Position numbers and translations under genes: made by a program. Under the pieces are notes generated by a model, which had not been told where the DNA came from, ran no database searches, and worked only from the letters and a program-made list of their open reading frames with translations. DNA of 64,000 bases, from assembly GCF_009720385.1 (NCBI RefSeq), contig NZ_WARX01000001.1:372001-436000 (forward strand), written 5' to 3'. Origin of the DNA: Catellatospora vulcania (GTDB lineage: Bacteria > Actinomycetota > Actinomycetes > Mycobacteriales > Micromonosporaceae). The stretch's first letter is position 1. Each line of letters begins with the position of its first letter. Positions 39,217-46,331 of this stretch are shown here, in pieces.

Positions 39217-40458
39217 TTGAGCCGCGGAAGGCAGATCGCGACGGTGTCGGCGCTGGGCGCGGCGGCACTGGTGTTCGTCGCGCTGTTCGCGCAGCGGCAC
39301 GGCTTCTTCGACCTCAACGTGTACTACGGCGCGGTCCGGTTCTGGACCTCCGGTGGCGAGATCTACGACTTCGTCCGGCCGAACAGCACGTACGGCTTCA
39401 CGTATCCGCCGTTCGCGGCGCTGGCCATGCTGCCGATGGCGGTGCTGTCCTGGCCTGCCGCGATCGTGGTGAGTTCGGCCGCGACGGCGCTGGTTACCTG
39501 GTGGCTGCTGCGGCTGCTGCTCGGCCCGGTGATCGCGGCGCAGCGCTGGACGCCCTGGTTCACGGTCGCGGTGGCGCTGTGCCTGGTCACGGTCTACGAG
39601 CCGATGCGCGAGACGTTCCTGTTCGGGCAGGTCAACATGCTGCTGCTGGGGGTGGTCGCGGCGGACCTGCTGCTGTTCACCCGCAAGGACAGCAGGTGGG
39701 GCGGCGTCGGCATCGGCCTGGCCACGGCGATCAAGCTGACCCCGGGCATCTTCATCGTGTACCTGCTGATCACCAAGCGCTGGCGGGCCGCGGCGGTGGC
39801 CAGCGGCACGGCCGCGGCGGCGACGCTGGTCGCGGGGGCGGTCGCGCCGGACGCCACGCGCGAGTTCTGGACCAGCGCGCTGTGGGACACCGACCGGGTC
39901 GGCGTGCTGTCGTTCATCTCGAACCAGTCGCTGCAGGGCGTGGTCGCCCGGCTGACTGCCGGTCACCCGAGCAAGGCGCTGTGGGCGGTGCTGGTGGTGG
40001 CCGTGCTGGCGGTGTGGTTCGTCCGGTCCCGGGCGGCCGTCGCGCGGGGCGACGAGGTCGCCGGGCTCGCCTTCACCGGCATCATCGGCGTGCTGATCAG
40101 CCCCGTCACCTGGGTACACCACCTGGTGTGGCTGATCCCGGCGCTGGTGCTGCTGGTCGAGCGCGGCTTCGCGGCCGCGCCGGGCAGCAGGCGGCGCTGG
40201 GCGCTGCTGGGCCTGGCCGGGGTGTCGTACGTGATCCTGTCCAGCCGGGTCGTCTGGCTGTGGGAGGGCGAGGTCGGCGGGTTCGGCACGCTGCTCGGCT
40301 CGAACCTGTACGTCTGGGTCTGTCTGGCCCTGCTGTGCTGCACGCCGCTGGCGGCCCGGCCCGACGGGTCAGCCGCGCCGGAGGGCGCAGCGCAGCTCGG
40401 GGATGTCGACGTCGCTGCCGTCCGGCCGGTACGTCGCCCGAAGGCCGTCCGGGTGTAG
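39217..40458 (+). CDS. GT87 family polyprenyl-phosphate-mannose alpha-1,2-mannosyltransferase
   Basis: Membrane GT-C glycosyltransferase acting on extracytoplasmic glycolipids such as PIM/LM-type acceptors. The 413-residue protein has about ten spans. The loop after span 1 (F-F-D-L-N-V-Y-Y-G-A-V-R-F-W) carries the conserved catalytic Asp region, followed by Y-G-F-T-Y-P-P-F-A-A-L typical of GT87. The unusual TTG start at 39217 is supported by a perfect AGGAGG 6 nt upstream; no other start has a site. Its last 90 bp overlap the 3' end of the opposing GNAT gene, and the tail there (after L-L-C-C-T-P-L-A-A-R-P) does not look conserved. Confidence 0.87.
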   Translation: MSRGRQIATVSALGAAALVFVALFAQRHGFFDLNVYYGAVRFWTSGGEIYDFVRPNSTYGFTYPPFAALAMLPMAVLSWPAAIVVSSAATALVTWWLLRLLLGPVIAAQRWTPWFTVAVALCLVTVYEPMRETFLFGQVNMLLLGVVAADLLLFTRKDSRWGGVGIGLATAIKLTPGIFIVYLLITKRWRAAAVASGTAAAATLVAGAVAPDATREFWTSALWDTDRVGVLSFISNQSLQGVVARLTAGHPSKALWAVLVVAVLAVWFVRSRAAVARGDEVAGLAFTGIIGVLISPVTWVHHLVWLIPALVLLVERGFAAAPGSRRRWALLGLAGVSYVILSSRVVWLWEGEVGGFGTLLGSNLYVWVCLALLCCTPLAARPDGSAAPEGAAQLGDVDVAAVRPVRRPKAVRV

Positions 40459-40899
40459 CCCGTGCCGGGCGTAGAAGCGAAGCGCCCGGTGGTTGTCCGC
40501 GAGCGCCCACAGGCGTACCTCGGGCTGCGGTGACGCGTCGAGCGCGGCCAGCAGCAGGGCGTCTCCCGTGCCGGTGCCCCAGTGGTCGGGGTGCACGTAG
40601 ATGGCGAGGATCTCACCGTATTCGGGCTGCAGCGGGCTGCCGTCCAGCTCCTGGGCGCGGTACGGGCCGTGGCAGACGAAGCCGGTGACGGTGTCGCCGT
40701 CGAGCGCGACGAGGTTGCGGAAGGGGCTGTGCGGGTCGGCCAGGCGGTCGAGCCGCGAGGCGGTCCGGGCGGCGACGTCGAGTGCGGCCAGGACGTGGTC
40801 GGGCACGATTCCGGCGTACGCCGTCTGCCAGGCGCGCACGTGCACCGCCGCGACGGCCGCACAGTCGGCGGGCGTCTCCGCCCGAACGCTGATCCCCAT
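40369..40899 (-). CDS. GNAT family N-acetyltransferase
   Basis: A 176-residue acetyltransferase. It has V-R-A-E-T-P-A-D-C-A-A-V-A-A-V-H-V-R-A-W-Q at the N-terminus, the V-H-P-D-H-W-G-T-G-T-G-D-A-L-L acetyl-CoA motif (about 101-115) and N-H-R-A-L-R-F-Y-A-R-H-G-L near the end. ATG 40899 has TAGGCT (40913-40908) 8 nt upstream, so it is predicted leaderless; longer frames would run into a family A repeat. The substrate is unknown. It overlaps the GT87 gene tail to tail by 90 bp. Confidence 0.87.
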   Translation of the reverse strand: MGISVRAETPADCAAVAAVHVRAWQTAYAGIVPDHVLAALDVAARTASRLDRLADPHSPFRNLVALDGDTVTGFVCHGPYRAQELDGSPLQPEYGEILAIYVHPDHWGTGTGDALLLAALDASPQPEVRLWALADNHRALRFYARHGLHPDGLRATYRPDGSDVDIPELRCALRRG

Positions 40900-40932
40900 G
40901 CCCGCAGAGCCTACGAAAGAGCGCCCGTGCGA

Positions 40933-40980
40933 AGGAAGTGCCCCTTCACATCGCTCCGCGTTATGGAAGGCGCCCTTCCT
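40933..40980. repeat. Palindromic intergenic element, family A copy 4
   Basis: AGGAAGTGCCCCTTC and GGAAGGCGCCCTTCCT flank the centre ATCGCTCCGCGTTAT, nearly the same centre as copy 2. The arms have decayed by several mismatches. It lies in a divergent (5' to 5') region, so it cannot act only as a terminator. Confidence 0.8.
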
Positions 40981-41062
40981 GACGCGGCAGCGCACTGACG
41001 GGGGCGGCTTCGGGAGGCGGGCTACCCGGCCGCGAACGCCCTGCTCGCGGCGATGGGAGGTT

Positions 41063-41112
41063 AAGAAGGTGCCCTTCCTCTACACATAGCGATGTGTAGG
41101 TGCCCTTCCTTT
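41063..41112. repeat. Family A copy 5, rearranged
   Basis: The block AGGTGCCCTTCCT occurs twice in the same direction instead of inverted. Between the two copies is a perfect hairpin CTACACAT AGCG ATGTGTAG. It looks like a family A element in which one arm has been inverted or replaced by gene-conversion-like exchange. Confidence 0.75.
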
Positions 41113-41150
41113 CCTCAAGGTGTCGGGGGAGGGGGGTAGCGTCGGGCGGC

Positions 41151-42374
41151 GTGGAGACGGTGACGGTGGCGCAGGCGCGGAGGATGGCGCTGGCGGCGCA
41201 GGGGTTCGCGGACCGGGCGGTCAAGGGGCCGGTGGGGGCGCGGCACCTGCGCAAGGTGGTCGGTCGGACGGGGCTGCTGCAGATCGACTCGGTGAACGTG
41301 TTGCAGCGGGCGCACTACCTGCCCGCTTACAGCCGGATCGGGGCGTACGACCCGGCGGTGCTGGACGGGGCGAGCGCCCGGCGCCCGCGCTGGCTGTTCG
41401 AGTACTGGGGGCACGAGGCGTCGCTGCTGCCGGTGGAGTTGCAGCCGCTGATGCGATGGCGGATGGCCACCGTGCAGGGGGTCTGGGGCGGGCCGCGCAG
41501 CATCGCGGCGCAGCGGCCGGAGCTGGTGGCGTGGGTGCTGCAGGAGGTGCGCGACCGGGGGCCGGTGACCGCGGCCGTGATCGAGCAGGACGTGCCGAAG
41601 CCGAAGGACAACTGGGGCTGGAACTGGTCGGACGTGAAGAAGGCCCTGGAGTGGCTCTTCTACGCCGGTGAGATCACCTCGGCGGGGCGGACCAGCCAGT
41701 TCGCCCGGCTGTACGACCTCACCGAGCGGGTGCTGCCAGCCGCGGTGATGAGCACGCCGACCCCGGAGCCCGCGGCGGCGTACCGGGCGCTGGTCGAGAT
41801 CGCCGCCCGCGGGCTGGGTGTCGCCGCCGAGCCGGAGCTGCGCGACTACTTCCGGCTGCCGGTGGCCGGGGCCCGCACCGCGATCGGCGAGCTGGCCGAG
41901 GCCGGGGTGCTCATCCCGACCCAGGTCGAGGGCTGGAAGCAGAAGACGTGGCGGCACCGCGACGCGGCGCTGCCACGCAAGGTGGCCGTGTCGACGCTGA
42001 TCAGCCCGTTCGACCCGCTGATCTGGGAGCGTTCGCGCACCGAGCGGCTGTTCGACCTGCGCTACCGGATCGAGATCTACGTGCCGCAGGAGCAGCGCGT
42101 GCACGGCTACTACGTACTGCCGTTCCTGCACGGCGACCGGTTCGCGGCCCGGGTCGACCTGAAGGCCGACCGCCGGGCGGGGGTGCTGCGGGTGCCCGCC
42201 GCCTGGGCCGAACCCGGGGTGGACGAGCATGCCACGGCCGAGGCTCTCGCGGTCGAGTTGCGCCGCCTGGCGGCGTGGCTGGGGCTGGGCGAGGTGGCCG
42301 CGCCGGAGCGGGGCGACCTCGCTGCCGCGCTCGCCGACGCGGGTATGCGGGGCAGTGTAAGTTCAGTGTTGTGA
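41151..42374 (+). CDS. Winged-helix DNA glycosylase, YcaQ/AlkZ family
   Basis: Family (HTH_42) of monofunctional glycosylases that excise bulky N7-alkyl lesions and can unhook interstrand crosslinks. The 407-residue protein has the tandem winged-helix core. A Q-I-D triplet in L-L-Q-I-D-S-V-N-V (about 44-46) occupies the catalytic Q-x-(Q/D) motif position. The W-N-W-S-D-V-K-K-A-L-E-W-L-F segment and the S-P-F-D-P-L-I-W-E-R barrel motif are also present. TAGCGT (41137-41142) ends 8 nt before GTG 41151 (leaderless). The DUF2752 gene overlaps its stop by 4 nt. Confidence 0.9.
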   Translation: METVTVAQARRMALAAQGFADRAVKGPVGARHLRKVVGRTGLLQIDSVNVLQRAHYLPAYSRIGAYDPAVLDGASARRPRWLFEYWGHEASLLPVELQPLMRWRMATVQGVWGGPRSIAAQRPELVAWVLQEVRDRGPVTAAVIEQDVPKPKDNWGWNWSDVKKALEWLFYAGEITSAGRTSQFARLYDLTERVLPAAVMSTPTPEPAAAYRALVEIAARGLGVAAEPELRDYFRLPVAGARTAIGELAEAGVLIPTQVEGWKQKTWRHRDAALPRKVAVSTLISPFDPLIWERSRTERLFDLRYRIEIYVPQEQRVHGYYVLPFLHGDRFAARVDLKADRRAGVLRVPAAWAEPGVDEHATAEALAVELRRLAAWLGLGEVAAPERGDLAAALADAGMRGSVSSVL

Positions 42375-42889
42375 CCGAGGCCTCCGCCGCTGTGACCCCC
42401 CACGGCCCGCAGTTCGCGGGCGACCCTTTCACGCCCCCGCCGGCCGACCGGATCACCCGGTTCACCGACTGGCTGCGCGCGCACACGCCGCGCTGGGCGG
42501 GCCCGCTGGCGGCCCTGGCCTGCATCGGCGGCGCGCTCGGCTACACCCAGCTCGCCGACCCGGCCAACGTCGGCGCGGACGCCACGCCGACCTGCCTGGT
42601 CAAAATGCTCACCGGGTTCGACTGTCCGGGTTGCGGCGGCACCCGCGCTGCGTGGTACCTGATGCAGGGCGACCTGCCCGCCGCGGCACGCCACCACCTG
42701 ATGTTCGTCTTCGCCGTGCCGTTCCTGATCTACATGTACGTGGCCTGGGCGGGCAACACCACCTTCAAGTGGAAGCTGCCCCAGCTGCAGATCGGGCCCA
42801 AGCACCTGGCGTGGTTCCTGGGCGGGTGGGCCGTGTTCATGGTGCTGCGCAACCTGCCCTGGGCCCCGTTCACGTACTTCTTCGTCTGA
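42371..42889 (+). CDS. DUF2752 membrane protein
   Basis: A 172-residue membrane protein of unknown function. A Pro-rich N-terminus (about 45 residues) is followed by three to four spans. The hallmark F-D-C-P-G-C-G-G-T-R-A (about 87-97) lies after the first span; its two Cys could bind a metal or form a disulfide. GTG 42371 overlaps the ycaQ-type gene stop, yet TAAGTT (42358-42363) ends 7 nt upstream, so it may also be made from its own leaderless transcript. Confidence 0.88.
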   Translation: MTEASAAVTPHGPQFAGDPFTPPPADRITRFTDWLRAHTPRWAGPLAALACIGGALGYTQLADPANVGADATPTCLVKMLTGFDCPGCGGTRAAWYLMQGDLPAAARHHLMFVFAVPFLIYMYVAWAGNTTFKWKLPQLQIGPKHLAWFLGGWAVFMVLRNLPWAPFTYFFV

Positions 42890-42974
42890 CCGCGCGAGGC
42901 GCGATCCTGCGCGAGTGACCCCGTTTCGGTCGTGTCGTGGGGACACCCGCGCCAGATCGTCGTCGCTGGGTTGG

Positions 42975-43787
42975 TCAGGCGAGGGTGGCCCGGCGCAGGT
43001 TGATGTCACCGGAGGCTGTGCGCGCCTTGACGGTGAGGCTGGTGGGAGTGGCGGGCACGGCCGGCGGGTGGGTGCCGGCCATGTTCAGGTCGCTGGTGGT
43101 ACGGCCCGCGGCGGTGCTCAGGTCGAGCCAGACGCCCGTGCCGGGGGCGACGCCCACGCTGATGTCGCCGCTGGCGGAGTTCAGCTTGGCCTCGCCGGTG
43201 CGGGCCACCCCGATGGCGATGTCGCCGGAGGCGGTGGTGACCCGCACGTCGCCGCCCACTCCGCCGAGGTCGACGTCCCCGCTGGCGGTGCGCACGAAGG
43301 CGGTGCGGCCGATGTGGCCGGTCCGGATCTTGCCGGAGGCGCTGCTGGCTTGCAGCTCCCCGCCCACCGTGCCCAGGCGCAGGTGGCCACTGGCGCTCTG
43401 GACGGTGACGTCGCCGGCCACCGGCCCGAGGACCACGTCGCCGCTGGCGGTGTGGATCACCGCGTCGTGGTAGGAGCCCTCGCAGACCGCGTCGGCGGAG
43501 GCGACTCGCACCGACAGCGCGCTGCCGGCGGGCAGCTCGACGCGCACGTGCAGCCGGGCGCGCCGGAACAGCCGCCAGCCGCCGTGCTCGGGCGCATGGA
43601 CCAGCAGGTGGCCGTCCTTGAAGTCGATCTTCGTTTCGCGGACCGCCTCGGCGCTGCCCTCGGAGGCGTCCATGGCCACGACGCTGACGGTGGCGGTGTC
43701 GCGCTCCGAGGCGGTCACCTCAAGGCGGCCGGCGGAGACGCGCAGGTCGGCGCGGATGGTTCCGGTGCAGGGGAAGGTCTGGTTCAT
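42975..43787 (-). CDS. DUF4097 beta-strand repeat protein
   Basis: A 270-residue protein dominated by repeats containing A-S-G-D (T-A-S-G-D-V, Q-S-A-S-G-H, S-S-A-S-G-K, T-A-S-G-D-I, N-S-A-S-G-D-I; about ten turns from residue 100 on). These form the right-handed beta-solenoid of the DUF4097 (adhesin-like) family. No signal peptide is seen, so it is probably cytoplasmic. GAGGAG lies 6 nt upstream of ATG 43787. It is the second gene of an operon behind a ribbon-helix-helix regulator (15-bp gap). In firmicutes DUF4097 proteins accompany envelope-stress systems; here the role is unknown. Confidence 0.88.
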   Translation of the reverse strand: MNQTFPCTGTIRADLRVSAGRLEVTASERDTATVSVVAMDASEGSAEAVRETKIDFKDGHLLVHAPEHGGWRLFRRARLHVRVELPAGSALSVRVASADAVCEGSYHDAVIHTASGDVVLGPVAGDVTVQSASGHLRLGTVGGELQASSASGKIRTGHIGRTAFVRTASGDVDLGGVGGDVRVTTASGDIAIGVARTGEAKLNSASGDISVGVAPGTGVWLDLSTAAGRTTSDLNMAGTHPPAVPATPTSLTVKARTASGDINLRRATLA

Positions 43788-43802
43788 CGTCTGCTCCTCG
43801 AT

Positions 43803-44288
43803 TCAGGCCTGGGCGTAGCCGGTGACCCGGCGGCCGAGGTGGGAGGTGGGCGGCGGGGCGACCGGGCGCAGCGCGTTCGCGGTGGCGCGCACCAGCCAGG
43901 CGTTGACCGAGATGCCCTCGGCCGAGGCGGCGCGCTCGGCCGCCTCCTTGAGCTGCTCGGGCAGGCGCAGGGTGAGCCGTGCCTGGTCGCCGCCCTCGGT
44001 GAGTGGCGGGGTGGGGGCTGTCGGAGCGGCCTCGTAGGCCGGGGCGGCGGGCGTGCTGACGACCAGGTCGGCCTCGCGCCCGCGGATACGCACCTCGACG
44101 GTCGGGCCGTCGAGCTTGGTGGTGATCTCGGCGCTCGCGTCGGCCAGCACCTCGATGAGGCAGAGCCGGGCCGACGCGTCGAGGGCGAGGGTCAGCAGTT
44201 CGGCGGTGCGGGCGACGTCGTCGCCGGCGGGCGCGGCCGCTGCGGCGAGATCCCGCCGGAGCGACTCGAGATACGGGGACAAGTCCAT
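43803..44288 (-). CDS. Ribbon-helix-helix (HicB/Arc-like) regulator
   Basis: A 161-residue protein. The N-terminal part (about 1-75) is an acidic helix/beta region. The C-terminal part has a typical RHH: beta-strand A-R-L-T-L-R-L-P (about 103-110), then E-Q-L-K-E-A-A-E-R-A-A-S-A-E-G-I-S-V-N-A-W-L-V-R-A as two helices, as in HicB antitoxins and Arc-type repressors. No HicA toxin adjoins, so it is more likely a regulator of its own operon with DUF4097. The upstream region has four TGACGTCA-type sites. ATG 44288 has CATAGT 6 nt upstream (likely leaderless). Confidence 0.8.
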   Translation of the reverse strand: MDLSPYLESLRRDLAAAAAPAGDDVARTAELLTLALDASARLCLIEVLADASAEITTKLDGPTVEVRIRGREADLVVSTPAAPAYEAAPTAPTPPLTEGGDQARLTLRLPEQLKEAAERAASAEGISVNAWLVRATANALRPVAPPPTSHLGRRVTGYAQA

Positions 44289-44298
44289 GACACCACTA

Positions 44299-44361
44299 TG
44301 ACGTCAAAGGTGACGTCATGCAAGTGTCAGCCTGACGTCAGCCTCGCCCGGTGTGACGTCG
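44299..44361 (-). promoter_or_regulatory. Operator array: TGACGTCA palindromes
   Basis: Perfect 8-bp palindromes TGACGTCA start at 44299, 44311 and 44333, and a 7-of-8 match starts at 44354. Start-to-start distances are 12, 22 and 21 bp, close to one and two helical turns. They lie directly upstream of the RHH gene, fitting cooperative binding of RHH dimers and autorepression. Confidence 0.65.
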
Positions 44362-44382
44362 TCGTCCTCGGGTGCCCTGGTA

Positions 44383-44443
44383 GATCGCTGTTTGTGGGCG
44401 GAAAGTGAGGCGTGAGCGCAGGTTCTGCCACTAAACGGCGATC
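44383..44443. repeat. Palindromic intergenic element, family D copy 4 (61 bp)
   Basis: GATCGCTGTTTGTGGGCG ... CGCAGGTTCTGCCAC ... TAAACGGCGATC. It is exactly 61 bp. It lies in the divergent region between the RHH operon and thyX. Confidence 0.85.
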
Positions 44444-44540
44444 ATCGACCGAGCGCCGGAAGGTCAGGCGTCGCTTTTCGGACAACGGTGGCTATATCCC
44501 ACCAGCAGGATGGCGCCGGCCAGCCGCTAAGCTGGCGCGT

Positions 44541-45293
44541 GTGACTGAGATGGTGAAGCCCTCTGTGCAGCTGATCGCCTGGACGAACTTCCAGGCCCCG
44601 GCCGACGTGCCGTGGGACACCGACGCCGAGGGCGGCCAGGCGCTGGCGGAGTTCGCCGGCCGGGCCTGCTACCAGTCCTGGTCCAAGCCGAACCCGGCGA
44701 CCGCGACCAACGCCGGTTACCTGCGCCACATCCTCGAGGTGGGCCACCTGTCGGTGCTGGAGCACGGGACCGCGACGTTCTACTTCACGGGCGTCTCACG
44801 TTCTTTCACGCACGAACTGATCCGCCACCGCCACTTCTCGTACTCCCAGCTGTCCCAGCGCTACGTCCCGGAGCGCGACGCGGCCATGGTCGAGCCCGAG
44901 GTGATCGCGGCCAACCCGGAGCTGCACAAGAAGTTCGTCGAGGCCAGCGAGGCCGCGGTGCGGGCGTACAACGACCTGCTGGAGGGGCTGGAGGCGACCT
45001 TCGCGGACGTGCCGAACGCCACGCTGCGCCGCAAGCAGGCCCGTCAGGCGGCCCGTGCGGTGCTGCCGAACGCCACCGAGACCCGGATCGTGGTCACCGG
45101 CAACTACCGCGCCTGGCGGCACTTCATCGCCATGCGGGCGACCGAGCACGCCGACGTGGAGATCCGCGAGCTGGCCATCGCCACCCTCCGCGAGCTGCAG
45201 AAACTCGCACCGAGCGTGTTCGACGACTTTTCGATCAGCGCCCTTCCGGACGGCTCGGAGATCGCCTCCAGCGTCTACACCTGGGAGTCCTGA
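44541..45293 (+). CDS. thyX: FAD-dependent thymidylate synthase
   Basis: Makes dTMP from dUMP with methylene-tetrahydrofolate and FAD/NADPH. The 250-residue protein has the ThyX motif [14 protein letters not shown] (about 94-107, the RHRxxSxxxxSxR family pattern), the N-terminal [14 protein letters not shown] strand, and [18 protein letters not shown] (44528-44533) ends 7 nt before GTG 44541, with no Shine-Dalgarno (leaderless). thyX-dapA-rnj order is identical to mycobacteria. Confidence 0.97.
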   Translation: MTEMVKPSVQLIAWTNFQAPADVPWDTDAEGGQALAEFAGRACYQSWSKPNPATATNAGYLRHILEVGHLSVLEHGTATFYFTGVSRSFTHELIRHRHFSYSQLSQRYVPERDAAMVEPEVIAANPELHKKFVEASEAAVRAYNDLLEGLEATFADVPNATLRRKQARQAARAVLPNATETRIVVTGNYRAWRHFIAMRATEHADVEIRELAIATLRELQKLAPSVFDDFSISALPDGSEIASSVYTWES

Positions 45294-45334
45294 GGGCCAC
45301 GATGGCCCCCACCGTATTCCGCTAGGTTGTGTGC

Positions 45335-46231
45335 ATGACGAACAACGCTCAACGGCCATTCGGCCGCCTGCTCACCGCGATGGTGACGCCTTTCGCTGCC
45401 GACGGGTCCGTCGACGTCGACGGCGCCGCCCGGCTCGCGGCGTACCTGGTCGACGAGCAGCGCAACGACGCGTTGGTCGTCAACGGCACCACCGGTGAGT
45501 CGCCCACCACGACCGACGCCGAGAAGGAGGCCGTGATCCGGGCCGTCGTCGAGGCCGTCGGCGACCGCGCCCAGATCGTGGCCGGGGTGGGCACGTTCAG
45601 CACCCACCACACCGTCGAGCTGGCCCGCACGGCCGAGAAGGCGGGCGCGCACGGCCTGCTCGTCGTCTCGCCGTACTACAACAAGCCGCCGCAGGCGGGC
45701 CTGGTCAAGCACTTCCTGGCAGTCGCCGACGCGGTCGACCTGCCCGTCCTGCTGTACGACATCCCGCACCGCACCGGCGTCGCGATCTCCACCGACACCA
45801 TGGTCACCCTGGCCGGGCACCCGCGCATCGTGGGCGTCAAGGACGCCAAGGGCGACCTGGCCGCCGCGTCCTGGGTCAAGCGGCGCGCCGAGTTCGCCTA
45901 CTACAGCGGCGACGACGCGGCCACCCTGCCGCTGCTGGCGATCGGGGGCGTCGGCGTCGTCGGCACCTCCACCCACTTCACCGGGGTGGGCACCAAAGAC
46001 ATGATCGAGGCGTACGAGCGCGGAGACGTCGCCGAGGCCCAGCGCCTGCACCTGGCGCTGCTCCCGCTGTACACCGGAATCTTCCGCACCCAGGGCACCA
46101 TCCTGGTCAAGGCGGGCCTGACCGCCCGCGGACTGCCCGCCGGGCCGGTCCGCCCGCCACTGGTCGACGCGACCGAGGCGGAGCTGGCGCAACTGCGCAT
46201 CGACTGCGCGGACGCCGGCCTGCCGCTCTAA
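45335..46231 (+). CDS. dapA: 4-hydroxy-tetrahydrodipicolinate synthase
   Basis: Condenses pyruvate with aspartate semialdehyde for lysine/diaminopimelate synthesis. The 298-residue TIM barrel has G-T-T-G-E-S (about 48), S-P-Y-Y-N-K-P (catalytic Tyr region, about 110), Y-D-I-P-H-R-T-G and the Schiff-base Lys in I-V-G-V-K-D-A (about 170). TAGGTT (45323-45328) ends 6 nt before ATG 45335; an in-frame GTG two codons upstream is less likely. Confidence 0.97.
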   Translation: MTNNAQRPFGRLLTAMVTPFAADGSVDVDGAARLAAYLVDEQRNDALVVNGTTGESPTTTDAEKEAVIRAVVEAVGDRAQIVAGVGTFSTHHTVELARTAEKAGAHGLLVVSPYYNKPPQAGLVKHFLAVADAVDLPVLLYDIPHRTGVAISTDTMVTLAGHPRIVGVKDAKGDLAAASWVKRRAEFAYYSGDDAATLPLLAIGGVGVVGTSTHFTGVGTKDMIEAYERGDVAEAQRLHLALLPLYTGIFRTQGTILVKAGLTARGLPAGPVRPPLVDATEAELAQLRIDCADAGLPL

Positions 46232-46331
46232 GACGCCAACGGGGCGCGAAGCCCCAGCACGAACGGCGCGCCGCGTGCCGCAGCCCTGAAACGGCGGCAC
46301 CCGCGCCGGAGAACATAAGGAGTGATGTTCA

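Noticed and set aside
43803-44288. HicAB-type toxin-antitoxin system
   Set aside because: Only the HicB/RHH-like protein is present; the neighbour is a DUF4097 solenoid of 270 residues, not a HicA toxin.
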